Below, one piece after another: positions 52,001 through 62,293 of a stretch of 64,000 bases of DNA. The translations under genes and the position numbers were made by a program. Source of the DNA: Cylindrotheca closterium (Eukaryota; Bacillariophyta; Bacillariophyceae; Bacillariales; Bacillariaceae). The DNA is taken from assembly GCA_933822405.4 (NCBI GenBank), contig CAKOGP040000125.1:29253-93252 (forward strand). The letters are read 5' to 3'. The notes beneath the pieces were generated by a model. It saw nothing but the letters and a program-made list of their open reading frames with translations, searched no databases and was not told the DNA's origin. Position 1 is the stretch's first letter, and every line of letters begins with the position of its first letter.

Positions 52001-53193
52001 GCCAACGCCACGACACCGCCCTTTCTCGCATCTTCTGCCGTACTACGAACATAGTCGTCGCTCAAGAGTAGCAAAATGGCCCGGACCCGTTCCAATTCCT
52101 TTTGTTGGACGAGACTCCGGACCACTTTTTCAATTTCCATGGCGGCCAATCGTCGTCGTTCGTAGCGTTTGTGAGCCAAACTGACTAGGACACTAGCACT
52201 GATGCTCTGTTGACTGGATCGTTTGAGGGATTCTCGAGTTTCCATTTGGAGTGGATCGTTGGCATCATCTCCAATTCCATAGTGATCACTGAATTGCAGC
52301 ATGTCCGAATCAAAGAGAGTCATACTTTCAATCTTTTGTCGCATGCTCATGAGGACATCGGGCAAGATACCTGAAGTGAGAGGATCTTCGGTGGTCATGG
52401 GATGCTGCTGTTGCTGTTGTTGTTGTTGTTGTTGCTGCTGCTGCTGCTGCTGCTGTTTGGTTGCAGTCAGTGCCGCTGATGAAGACGAATCAGGTTGTTG
52501 GACGGCTGCTTCCTGGTTTTGGCTAGCAGAAGAATCGCTCCGGGATCGAGACGATAAGTTATTAGAACCACTGTTGGAATGAGGTAGTGAAAAGGATGCT
52601 GCAGTAGCGTGTTGTTGTTTGCTGCTGCGATCATTGACAAGAGCTGCAGTAGACTTTTTGCCAATCCGCATGGCCTTGTCAAATTCTGATTCTTCCTCCT
52701 TTTTCTTGTTGCTGTTGCTGTTGCTGCTAGAGGCCAGTTGGCGAGCATCACTGTCGGAAGAAGAAGAAGAAGAAGCTTGACTGTCCGAATCACTACGACT
52801 GCTGAGACCATCTTCATCATCAAGATCAAGATTTTCTTCTAGTTCACTATCGTCGTCTAATAAAGACGAATGAGTGGATGACCCCGAAGAAGAGGAAGAT
52901 GAAAAGGCTTGTTCATTCCTGCGTGGATAATTTCCTCGATTTGCTTTTTTTCCAGCCTGATCTTGTAGTCGTCGACTAGTACTGCTATTGGAGGACGCAT
53001 TCTGTCTCAAACTTGTGGATTTGCTCTTGTTGCTGCTGCTAGCCGCAGACGATTCTCCAGTGGAAGATTTGGTGTACAATTCATTCGATGACGAATCAGC
53101 ATGCCTTCTCGACTTTGAGTCGTCTTTGTCATTGGAATCCTTGCTGGCCACCAAGTTGGGGTTCATCGAGGTTGTGGGTTTGGAAGAACTCAT
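49031..53193 (-). CDS. VAC14: Vac14-like scaffold of the Fab1/PIKfyve complex
   Basis: Vac14 is a HEAT-repeat scaffold that holds the PI3P 5-kinase Fab1/PIKfyve and Fig4, controlling PI(3,5)P2 on vacuole/endolysosome membranes. Exons are complement of 51095-53193, 50598-51000, 49706-50502 and 49031-49619, 1295 aa. The first about 300 residues are Ser-, Asp- and Gln-rich, including a poly-Gln run of about 18, and likely disordered; this extension is not typical of Vac14. The conserved part begins LAHKRYERRRLAAMEIEKVVR, then EDARKGGVVALAASAIGL, RVRYYATESLFNVVK, VKSGAELLDKKLKEVI and HPDPLVRKVAMYWI. The C-terminal Vac14-Fig4-binding region reads RRLFHILLHTFSHNLVASTSLCLW, LLEVDKLIEMLERPLF and, across a splice, RHLHIRMLEEDKNP...LRSLLMCIPQST, all in the known order. 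Acidic tail of about 100 residues. Start at 53193 is the first Met with a stop-proximal leader. Confidence 0.88.
52400..52455. repeat. CAG/CAA microsatellite encoding poly-Gln
   Basis: An uninterrupted run of CTG/TTG on the plus strand, coding for Gln on the minus strand, inside the disordered N-terminal part of Vac14. Mixed CAG and CAA codons. Confidence 0.9.
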
Positions 53194-53751
53194 TTTATGT
53201 GTTGTTGTTTGCGATGTTTCAGTAACACAAAAGGTAATACAATGCCGAACGGCAGCGCTAAATGGTATGCCTGTGTAATTCCTTTCTTCGAATACCTTAG
53301 ACAAAAGCCAGATTGAAGCACTGTGCTGGTTTCTTGACTGTGTTGTGGTTGAATCAACAACAAGCTTCTGCTTTTGCGGTTGCAGATATGCTGCAAATAA
53401 ATTTGACATCTGATCATTTTGATCCTGTCTTTGGTGCCAAGCTTTCGCTTCCCCTCTTTTGATTTGTTGAGAAAGCTCATCCCCTCTTTTAGAATGCACT
53501 TCGGTTGACAGGCAGACAGTAGAATGTCCGTCCACCCTTCAACATCTCACATCTTCTGCTGGAAGGAAGTGACGATGAAAGTTCAACAATACGAACCGTA
53601 AAAAGGTTTGGATTTTCTACGCCATCCATCTTGCAGTTAGTTCTCATTTTCTGTAGGTATACCGTATATATATTGTAAAAAAAACCAACCAACCAACCGA
53701 CCAACTGCTGCCGACAACATAAAACATATCCCACCAAAACACACAATTACA
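53194..53751. other. Divergent promoter region of Vac14 and mitochondrial carrier
   Basis: 558 bp between start codons. Contains an AACCAACCAACCGACCAAC repeat (about 53684-53703) and TATATATATTG. The open minus-strand frame upstream of Vac14 (to 53535) is probably leader. Confidence 0.4.
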
Positions 53752-54931
53752 ATGTACTCCACTTTGATGAACCAAAAGCAACAGCAAGTCATGATGGCCA
53801 CATCTTCGGCTGCCCCTGCTGCTGCTGCAGCTACAGCTGCCAAAACACCACTTCCCAAATCGGCCATTTTCGCAACGGCCGGTATTGGTGGTTGCATGGG
53901 ATGGTGCGTCGTCCATCCCTTTAATACCATTGCCGTCCGATCCAACTTGGCCAGTGCGGCTGGACAAACCTTTACGTTAAAGGGGATGATTGAAAAACAA
54001 GGTCTGATGAGTGTCTACGATGGACTTTCGGCGGGTATTCTTCGTCAAGTCTTTTATGCGACGACTCGATTCGGATTGTTTGAGACTTTTAGGGATATGT
54101 TGCACGAATATCGTGGACATACTGATTTTGCATCTCGGTGAGTGCTTTTTATATTCTATTATGTTTTTGAAATGGAACAGATGATCTTGTGTTGTTGGGC
54201 TTTTTGATTGGAGATGTGAATGGACATCCATATATTGCATTGCAAGCCAATGCAGTTGTTGGAATCAATCAATCAATCAATCAATCCATCAATCCATCCA
54301 TGAGTCAAGATTTTGTTCTCACACATTCCTTGTTTTTCTTCTTCTTAGTGTCGCGACTGGTCTCGTCAGTGGAGGTATTGCTGCTTACATTTCTTGTCCC
54401 ATGGAAGTCGCTGTGGTCCGCATGTCCAATGATTCGTCCTTGCCAGTCGAAGAACGACGCAATTACAAGGGAGTCGTGGACACTGCCACTCGTATCATCA
54501 AGGAAGAAGGCATCACTGCCTTTTGGAGAGGATCCGGTCCCTTTGTCTCCCGGGCCATGATGGTCGGTGTCTTTCAAGTCGCCACTTTGGATCAATTCAA
54601 GGAAATGTATTGTTCCTACCTAGGACAAGTCAAGAATTCCATCCCCAATGTCTTTTGCGCCGCCATGACTTCCGGATTGGTCTACAGTGTTGCCACCATG
54701 CCACTCGAGGCTTCCAAAAATCGCATGGCCAGTCAAAAGCCGGACCCGAAAACTGGTAAATTACCATTTACTGGAACCTTTCAAACCTTGGCCAAGGTTT
54801 CGTCAGAAAAGGGATTCTTGGCTCTTTACAATGGATTCTTTCCATACTATTTGCGGTGTGGTGGACACACTGTTTCCATGTTTATTGTGGTCCAAATTCT
54901 AAGAGATTATTACAGGGAGTATGCCATGTAA
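53752..54931 (+). CDS. Mitochondrial carrier, 2-oxoglutarate/malate type (SLC25A11-like)
   Basis: Inner-membrane antiporter of the SLC25 family. Exons 53752-54137 and 54349-54931 with a 211-nt phase-2 intron, 322 aa. Three repeats: the first signature is degenerate (PFNTIAVRSNLAS, Asn for the acidic residue), the second is PMEVAVVRMSND, the third PLEASKNRMASQK. The stretch PVEERRNYKGVVDTATRIIKEEG, then WRGSGPFVSRAMMVGVFQVAT, follows the oxoglutarate carrier rather than ADP/ATP or phosphate carriers, and GFFPYYLRCGGHTV is its sixth-helix contact region. An Ala-rich N-terminal extension of about 35 residues may aid import. Dicarboxylate carrier is the near alternative. Confidence 0.85.
54138..54348 (+). 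other. Carrier-gene intron with AATC microsatellite
   Basis: The single intron runs from GTGAGT to CTTAG and contains an (AATC)n/(CATC)n run at about 54266-54300. Confidence 0.8.
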
Positions 54932-55399
54932 AATGCGCAAATGCATACCACGCACCACCATGCTGGAGAGAGCAAAAAGGAATGCATGACACACAGACAA
55001 ACACACCATGCATTGTTTTTTTATATTTAAAAAAATATACACATCAATCGACTTGTTGTTGTTGTCGTCGTTGTGGGCGAATATACGTCATCATAATGAT
55101 ATGACGGTATACTGGTACTGATGAAAGGCTACTGTTGGCATTTGGTAGGATAATGATCATTCGCACCCTTTTATTATATCGCCGCTGACTGCCATCGAAA
55201 GTTTTTTTTCTCCCCCTCTAGCTAGAGAATAAATAATCAGCCATCGTTTTTAAAAAATCTATTTGTCGTGTTTCCAAGTGTTAGAGTACAAAACAGTCTC
55301 TTTCTTCTCTTTTAGCATTCATGGCTTCCTTCATTCATTGCGTATCGGCAATTTGGTGGTCGTATTTTTGGTAATTTTCAAAATACAAACAGTAGCTAG
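54932..55399. other. Intergenic between convergent genes
   Basis: 3' regions of the carrier and COQ8 genes. AT-rich, with a (GTTGTT)n-like run near 55050. No gene seen. Confidence 0.45.
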
Positions 55400-57449
55400 T
55401 TAGTCATGAATGGGATGTGGTAGCCCGTCTTCGAATACATGCTTTGAAACGATGGTCTCCAACATGTCTCGGGACTCTACAATGGCGTTCAGCTTGATGC
55501 AAAGCATATATGCTCCAGCCAGTTTGCGGTGCAAGGTATATACTTCTTCGGGAGGAGGACTGGTGATTTTTAGAATGATGATGATGAATGATTGTGAATG
55601 ATTATAGAAAGAAAACAAAACGGGTTAGATCCAATCCATTTTCATTGGCGACAGGAGCTTGGTACAAAAGCAAAATATAGGGTACTTACGTCAATCTGTG
55701 TTTCAAAAAGACAGAGGTATGTTCTCCCATTCGAGTTGATATTTGAGATCCCTTAAAATCAAATGGTTCGTTCTCCCAAAATGGTTCTCCGACTGTGAAT
55801 CCACTCATCTTGTGGGCGTGAAGCATGGCTTCATTCTCTTCTCCAGTCAAGAAGCCCATCTTTCTTGACATTTCCATCAAGGTTTCTTCGTCCCGGTTCG
55901 CATTGGCCCAAACAATGCGCAAATATCCATCCACAAACTTCTTGTCGTACTCGCGGGTCGCTCCAAAATCAATCAAAGAGGTGGTATTTGTACCAACATC
56001 GTACAAAAAGTTACCCCAATTGGGATCGGTTTGCATCAGTCGCCATTCAAAGAGTTCCTTCATGGTCAAGTACAAGATGCTCCGACCAATGCGATTGCGT
56101 TCTTCTTGATCCAAATGCGATACCTTGTCAATGGTTCCTCCTGGTGCAAAGTCCGTCACAAGGATTTGCTCGGTGGTCAAAGATTCCACTACGTCTGGTA
56201 CCGAAAAATTGTTTGCTTGAAGGACAGGGTCATTGGCCACCAACGCTTTGAAAGCCTTTTGGTTTGCCATTTCGTTCAGATAGTTGCATTCCACCTTGAG
56301 TTCGTCCCGACCCACTCGGATCACATTCTCGATAAAGAGGCCACGAGGGGCCAATCCAGTCATGGTCACCAACATGGCCAAGTTGCGAAGGTCGGATTCA
56401 ATCGAATTGGCCACTCCGGGGTACTGGACCTTGACACAAACATTTCGTATTTCTCCTGTCGTTTCATCCTTAATGGTGGCCCGATGAACTTGTCCAATGG
56501 AAGCAGCCGCAAAAGGAAGGTCCTCAAAGGATTCAAACTTATCCCGCCAATCCGAACCTAGTTGGGACGTCAGTTGTTTGGCCAATTGATGATTTGGCAT
56601 GGCGTCGGCTCCTTGTCGAACCTGTTTCAAGGCTTTTAAAAGTGCAGGAGGTAGGAGGGATTCGTCTTGAATGCTCAACATTTGTCCCATTTTCAAGGCG
56701 GCCCCACGCATCCGACACAAGGTGGCTGCCAAACGATCGGCATTGGCATCTGTGGCAATCACAGAAGATCCACGCCGTTCGGAGGACACGAGACGACTGG
56801 CTAGTTCGGAAGCAGTTCCCATGGCCAATCCAAAACCTAAGGAAGCGAAGCCCGCAGCTCGGCCAAAACGAGAAGATGGAATTGATCTTCCCTCTTTCAA
56901 TAGAGCTGGTATTTCTTCTTGTGGCTGATCTTCTTGCGGTTGACGAATTTGATTTTCGTTGGACGACATGGATTGATCAAACTGAGACGCTGAACTCGTT
57001 GTAGAGATGTCGTCATATTTTTCACCACCTGCGGCCTTCGTCTCAGTAGGTGACGGTGTAGCCATTGGTTGCTCGGCATGGAGCAGGTATGGATTTGGAA
57101 TATCTGGGACACTCTCAGATGAATTTGAGCTGCCGTTCAAGTCTTCTTGATTTTGTTGCTCCTGTTGCTTTCGAAGCTGAGATTCATAAGGATTATTCTT
57201 CCTTACAGCTTCCTGCGAATCAGTCGAAAAAGCATCTTTGTTCCTTCTCATCATTACTTCATTCATGTTCTGTGCGAGAATACTTTGTGATGCAGCTGCC
57301 GTTTGGCGAGCTTTGTAGCCCAACTCGATGCCATGATTGGTGGCTCGTTTTGCTACAATGCTTGCCTCATCGACTGTTTGCTTTGCGGCGGCACCAAGCA
57401 CTAGGCGGGCTCCAGCTGCTACTTTTGTCCAGCTATTGACAGAGGACAT
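55400..57449 (-). CDS. COQ8: COQ8/ADCK3 (UbiB-family) atypical kinase for ubiquinone synthesis
   Basis: COQ8 is an ATP-binding protein-kinase-like factor of the mitochondrial inner membrane needed for coenzyme Q assembly. Exons are complement of 55690-57449 and 55400-55559 with a 130-nt phase-2 intron, 639 aa. The N-terminal 180 residues are Gln/Ser-rich. The family-defining KxGQ is KMGQMLS (253-256), the Ala-rich nucleotide loop AAASIGQVH (314-322), the kinase lysine VCVKVQYPG (K340), the catalytic-loop DPNWGN (D475, N480) and LIDFG (494-496). The C-terminus, split by the intron, reads KHRLT/PPPEEVYTLHRKLAGAYMLC as in ADCK3. A cluster of basic, Ala-rich helix at the N-terminus (WTKVAAGARLVLGAAAK) may serve mitochondrial import. 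A plastid ABC1K is less likely because the ADCK3-type HRL/PPPEE tail is present. Confidence 0.9.
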
Positions 57450-58082
57450 GATGGATTTGTTGGAAGATTGAAAGTCTTGGAGATCGATGGGGTGAAGGCT
57501 GTAGTAATGGATGGCAGTGAGACTGCACGATGAATGAATGAATGAATGATGGGAATCGAATTTTGTTTTGTTTTCATTTCACTGACTCAGGCTATGACTG
57601 ACTCGTTCGACCGCTTCACGTTTGAATTCTTTTCAAAATTGAAAATGATGGGTTGGTTAGGGTTGTATCGACATTGGGAACTGTGGTCATACTCACTCAG
57701 TCTCTAGCTAGTATGATGAAAATCTTGCACATATCATCCACAACCTAGGTTTCAGCAGTAATTCAAAAATGTCGATAAAGCCATTCTCAGCAGCGTACGG
57801 TAGACAAAGTGGCATGCGATCATGTGCCTTTTTTTAGATCCGAATGTCAAATATCCGTCGATTGGCTATATATATAATAAGTTTCTCTGTAGTGGAGATG
57901 CTTCAATTCGATAAACGAATTATCCGGGTCCAGTATATATTCAATTCATATCTTTATCAGCACCTCATGCTGTCAGAAAAGGCACCTCATGCACGTGCAC
58001 GTACGATGACATATTGTATTTATTGTATTTGATTCTACTATTTAATTGATGTTCTAAGCACCTATCCGAAATATGAAACCGT
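57450..58082. other. Intergenic; (TGAA)n microsatellite
   Basis: Upstream of COQ8 and downstream of the STRA6-like gene. A (ATGA)n run at about 57531-57549; no gene recognised. Confidence 0.5.
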
Positions 58083-61000
58083 CTATGGATCAATCAGGAA
58101 GGAGGCTCTGCTGATCCTACGTGGATTCTTTTCGGGCTCCCCCTGCGCTATACTGCTCCTCATTTTAGCGACGATTTCTTTGCCAATATCCACATCGTCT
58201 TGAATACGCTTCTTCCTTAGCCAAGGCATCAAGGCAGACACGAACAAAAGCCGCCAAATGGACCCTGCCTTTGTTCCAAAATCATCCTTGTGGCGCAGCT
58301 TCATCAAGTACATCTGCGCCAACTGCTCGATGTACGGGTGGCGATGCGCTTCCGCTGAAAGTAGATTCTGACGGAAAATTCTTGGTAGAGAATCAATATC
58401 CAGAGCCAAGCCTTCGGCCAACACAGGTCGATCGATTCTGCCAACATACAGACCAGTGGCTAGCAAGAACTTGACAAGACGACCCAACACAAACGCCGCA
58501 GTAAGGGCACTATAAACAAAAATATCCAAGGGGTGAGCACATGACTTCTTGAGCGCAATGCGGTTGTGATTTCCAAAACAACATTCGTCGACTTACATAT
58601 TCCAGCATTCCATGCAAAACATGAAGGCATTGGCAAACGCTGGCATTTTGCGGTAGAATCCTGCATAAGCTGTTTTCAGAAAGATCATACATAGTACGCT
58701 CCTTAGAATAATGGTTACCGCAATACCTGTCGGCAACGAAACAAAACAAAGATCCATCAGATTGTACGTCCACATCGGCCAAACCAAGAAAAAGTCAATA
58801 GTCATGATCTTACCCAACACTTGCGCACACAGATTGATCACAATGTCGCGACTTGCGGGCCAAACAAGCAAAAAAACAATCAGTGCAATCAGAATGGTGA
58901 CCATCAAGGTGGTCACAATTAGACCCCAAAACATTGCTCCGATCATGTACGTTTGATTGACCAGGTTGTCGCGGTATTTGAGGAACTTGGGATCTTTCAG
59001 CGAAGGAATGACTCCATAACGGAATTTGAGCACGGTGTGGATTGCAGATGGAATGTAAACACCCGCTGTAATGATTGCGACAATTGAGCCGCTGACAATA
59101 GACATGATTGCAGTTAGGTAAAGCCTACAGCGAGAAATTGGCGTCGAAGGAAGGAGAAGAAGTGAGATAGGGAAGATGAGGTCGTGCTGAATAAAAATTG
59201 TTGATACTCACGTCCATTTCTCCGGAAAGAAGCGCATGACAGATAGCTGCTGCGGAAGGATGTTCTCTTCATAGTATTTCATTGTGTTGTTGATTTGAGG
59301 ATAAGTCTCACATGTGGAACCTTGAAACTGATACACCATGTCTTCGCTTTCCCCAATGATACACGTCGCTCTTGTGGGATTGAAGGGATCGATGTAGCAA
59401 GCACTAATGAAAGAAACGCAAAAGTTTTCACCATCATAGTCTTTCTCGTACGCAAAGATTTCTTGCAAGGGCGAAAATAATTGTGTATCACACGGGCTTT
59501 CCATCTCGATACTTCCGTAGGCTTCCATACACAACCGGTACGCTTGAAAGGCGTCGTCCTCAAATCCAGGGGCGAGATCGGTAAAAGCGTCTGTCTTTAT
59601 GAAATCTGCGACCTCAGAGCAGTAAGAAAGTGTCTCGTTCGTAATGTCAGGGAAGAATTCGTCGTCATCAAACCATTCGTTGAACTTTTCAATATCTTCG
59701 GCCGTCATAGTATTCACTCCGTAGCAGCGATTAATGATGTTTTCGATCTCGGCTGGGTCGATATTCTCATCAATTGCTGCTTCGTTGGCAAAGTCTCTTG
59801 CTGCGCTTAAGACAACAGAGCAATTTGCACCAAGAAGGGTGTCTGTCACTTGTGCCTCTACCGCTGTGAAAGCAGATTGAAGACTCGTGCAAGTGTCCCC
59901 AATGAGTCCATCAAGACCCTCGGTACTGTTCAGAGGCTCAAAGAGGTCATAACATTCAGGTCCTTCGAAGGAAACATCGCGACATACTCCAATTCCAGCA
60001 TAGAAGCCCCTGTCCTCAAACGGAAAGTAACACTTGCTATAATCAAATGTCGTGAAGCAACTGTCGCTGTAGATGACCTCATCTGGGAGTTCTTTGGGAT
60101 AAAATGTGTCAATAAGATCTCGAAACGTGACCGAAGCAGCGGTAATACATACGATGATGGCGAAGAATTGAATTGCGTTCGCTGCCAGTAATCTCGAAGG
60201 CAGCCAGATACCTTCCGTTCCTGCCAATCGACCACTGAAGTATTCCTTGACAGACCACACAAATCCGCCCACTTCTTCAAGCTCGTCGACCTGGTCGGCG
60301 TAGTTCCGAAGAGCGATCGCTTTGCTTGATTTGTGAATAGTCGGGCTGTCATTCGATCCTTCCCCGGGTCGACTAGACTTGAGAAGGGATCGTTCTTGCG
60401 CCTTCTCGTCCAGCTTGTGTAGCTCGTATGCATTCTTGACCAACTGGTTGATCTTGAAGATACCAGCTTGTTTGCTTCGGTAGGAGAGTTGCGTGCTGCT
60501 TCCAGCGACCCTGTCAACGATTGTGTATAACTTGGTGTGTTCAAAGCTGGGCATCATGAGATCGAAAATATTCTTGACTTGGAGCAAAACTAGGACTATT
60601 CCAAAGATGACAAGGAGGTAGCCAAGACCGGGCCATTCAGAATGCTCATCGGAGTTTTCGAGATCGGTATCAAAGATTTCGTTCGATCCTTTGTACGAAG
60701 CGGGAACGAATACAAGGACAGCAGTGGCAATCAATCCAAGTAAAGGGCCAATGATCGACTTGAGAGGGAGTCCATTTCCCAGGCCTAAACAGAAACCAAA
60801 TGCTCCTCCAAGGATCCTATTGAAGGAGAAGGGCTACGGTGAGTGTGGGTTGAAAGATCGAATGGAAGCGGCATCAGAAATCCAGACTTACACAAGCTTC
60901 AGCATAGTGATGGTCCATCGCAAGACTGCGTATCCCACTTTGTAGCCGAATCCATCCTTTGATGATTGCAGAAAATCAGCACCTTGGACTCCCAACATGT

Positions 61001-61950
61001 AAAAGAAGTACGAGAACACTATCACCAACCAAAGCATACTGACGTGGAGCGAATGGACGAAGGTGTCGGCCGTGAAATCCATATGCGACAAGGTTTTGAC
61101 CTTTTTCACTGATTGCGTACTGTCTCCAACAACATCAGTCTCCGCCGCTTTTTCTGCACCACTTTCCTCCGCTTTTTCTACACCATTTGGAAAGATATCC
61201 GTTAGTATCTCGGTGTATCGAGTTTCGTTCTCTGGATTGTATAGATTGACGTCACTGGACAATGCACGTGCAAAGGCTTTGACATCCAAAGGTGCTCCAG
61301 GTCTACCTCTACATGCAACTGCAATCATCTCTTCGATCAATTTGTCATCTTTCACCAGCTCCAGCTCATCATATTGGACAAAAATTTGGCGCAAAATGGA
61401 AGGAGTCAGGGGAGGTGGCTTGGCTGTCGACGATTCGCCATCTGTTGTGTCGGACAGGATATTCTGGAGGACATCAGCAATGATTGTAGGTGGTGGCAGC
61501 AGGCGCTCTTGATCGCTCGTTAGAATAGAAGTCCTCTTCTTGTTTCCAAGGACAGAATCAGAAACCTTGACAAGCATGGGGATCATCAGTATGGAGACAA
61601 GCTCAAGAATATCAATGGCTTCGTCTTCCCCGTCTCCGCCAGCAAGTCCTTTGAAAATGTACTCTCTGACTTGCTCGTTGGTCACGACGATTCCAAATCT
61701 TGACATTAGAAACACTCGCACATCCTCGTCTGCAGGGAAATCATCACATACATGAGATGAGATAAGATGAGAACAAGAACGACCTGAGATCTAGCTGACA
61801 CGATCATCGAAACTGTCACAATAGGATCGTACCATCAATTGAACCATCCCTGAACTCCTCTATTTCAGCATGTGTAGTTTGATGTAAAGCTACGAGATAC
61901 TCGAGCTCCTTCGCATCCTTGACAGCACCTTTTGGGCTCAAGAACTTCAT
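58083..61950 (-). CDS. Large multi-pass membrane protein with degenerate EF-hand region and STRA6-like C-terminus
   Basis: Five exons: complement of 61833-61950, 60892-61729, 60816-59212, 59124-58597 and 58509-58083; 1171 aa, all GT-AG, start MKFLSPKGAVKDAKELEYL. Residues 1-200 are soluble, with an EF-hand-like helix pair (LAGGDGEDEAIDILELVSIL) whose loop is incomplete. Hydrophobic segments follow (LHVSMLWLVIVFSYFFYML, then FGFCLGLGNG, LIATAVLVFVP and LLVIFGIVLVLLQV). A Cys-rich extracellular domain of about 300 residues has eleven or more cysteines, then four to five more helices. The last 150 residues, VGRIDRPVLAEGL, AEAHRHPYIEQLAQMYL and GSIWRLLFVSALMPWLRKKR, resemble in spacing the STRA6 retinol-binding-protein-receptor C-terminus. 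The STRA6 relation rests on remembered motifs and is moderate. Ligand unknown; a calmodulin- or Ca-linked transporter/receptor is inference. Confidence 0.6.
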
Positions 61951-62293
61951 GTTGATTGATGATCGATTGATCACTCACTGTACGGTAACATCCAAAATAT
62001 CTTACACTATACAGTAGGTGCCAGATTTTGGTCTGAAGGCAATATATAAAAAATATAATATATGTTGCCATCCACAGAACTGTATATTATTAATTGTGGC
62101 TGGCGTGCGTGCAACGCGAAGACTTCCCCACCAGAAAATTGTTGACCATTATTTCACATGTTTGACGAAAGCTTATTCCAACCTACTGTATGGTACAGTA
62201 CCGGTTGGGCATCAAATATTGTTGAAATGGATTTCTTAATACTACACTTTATTGCATTGATAATCTGAGACAAATTGTTTCATTGTATTCTAA
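61951..62293. other. Intergenic
   Basis: Upstream of the STRA6-like gene and downstream of the AAA/TPR copy; AT-rich with TATATAAAAAATATAATATA at about 62041-62060. No gene seen. Confidence 0.45.
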
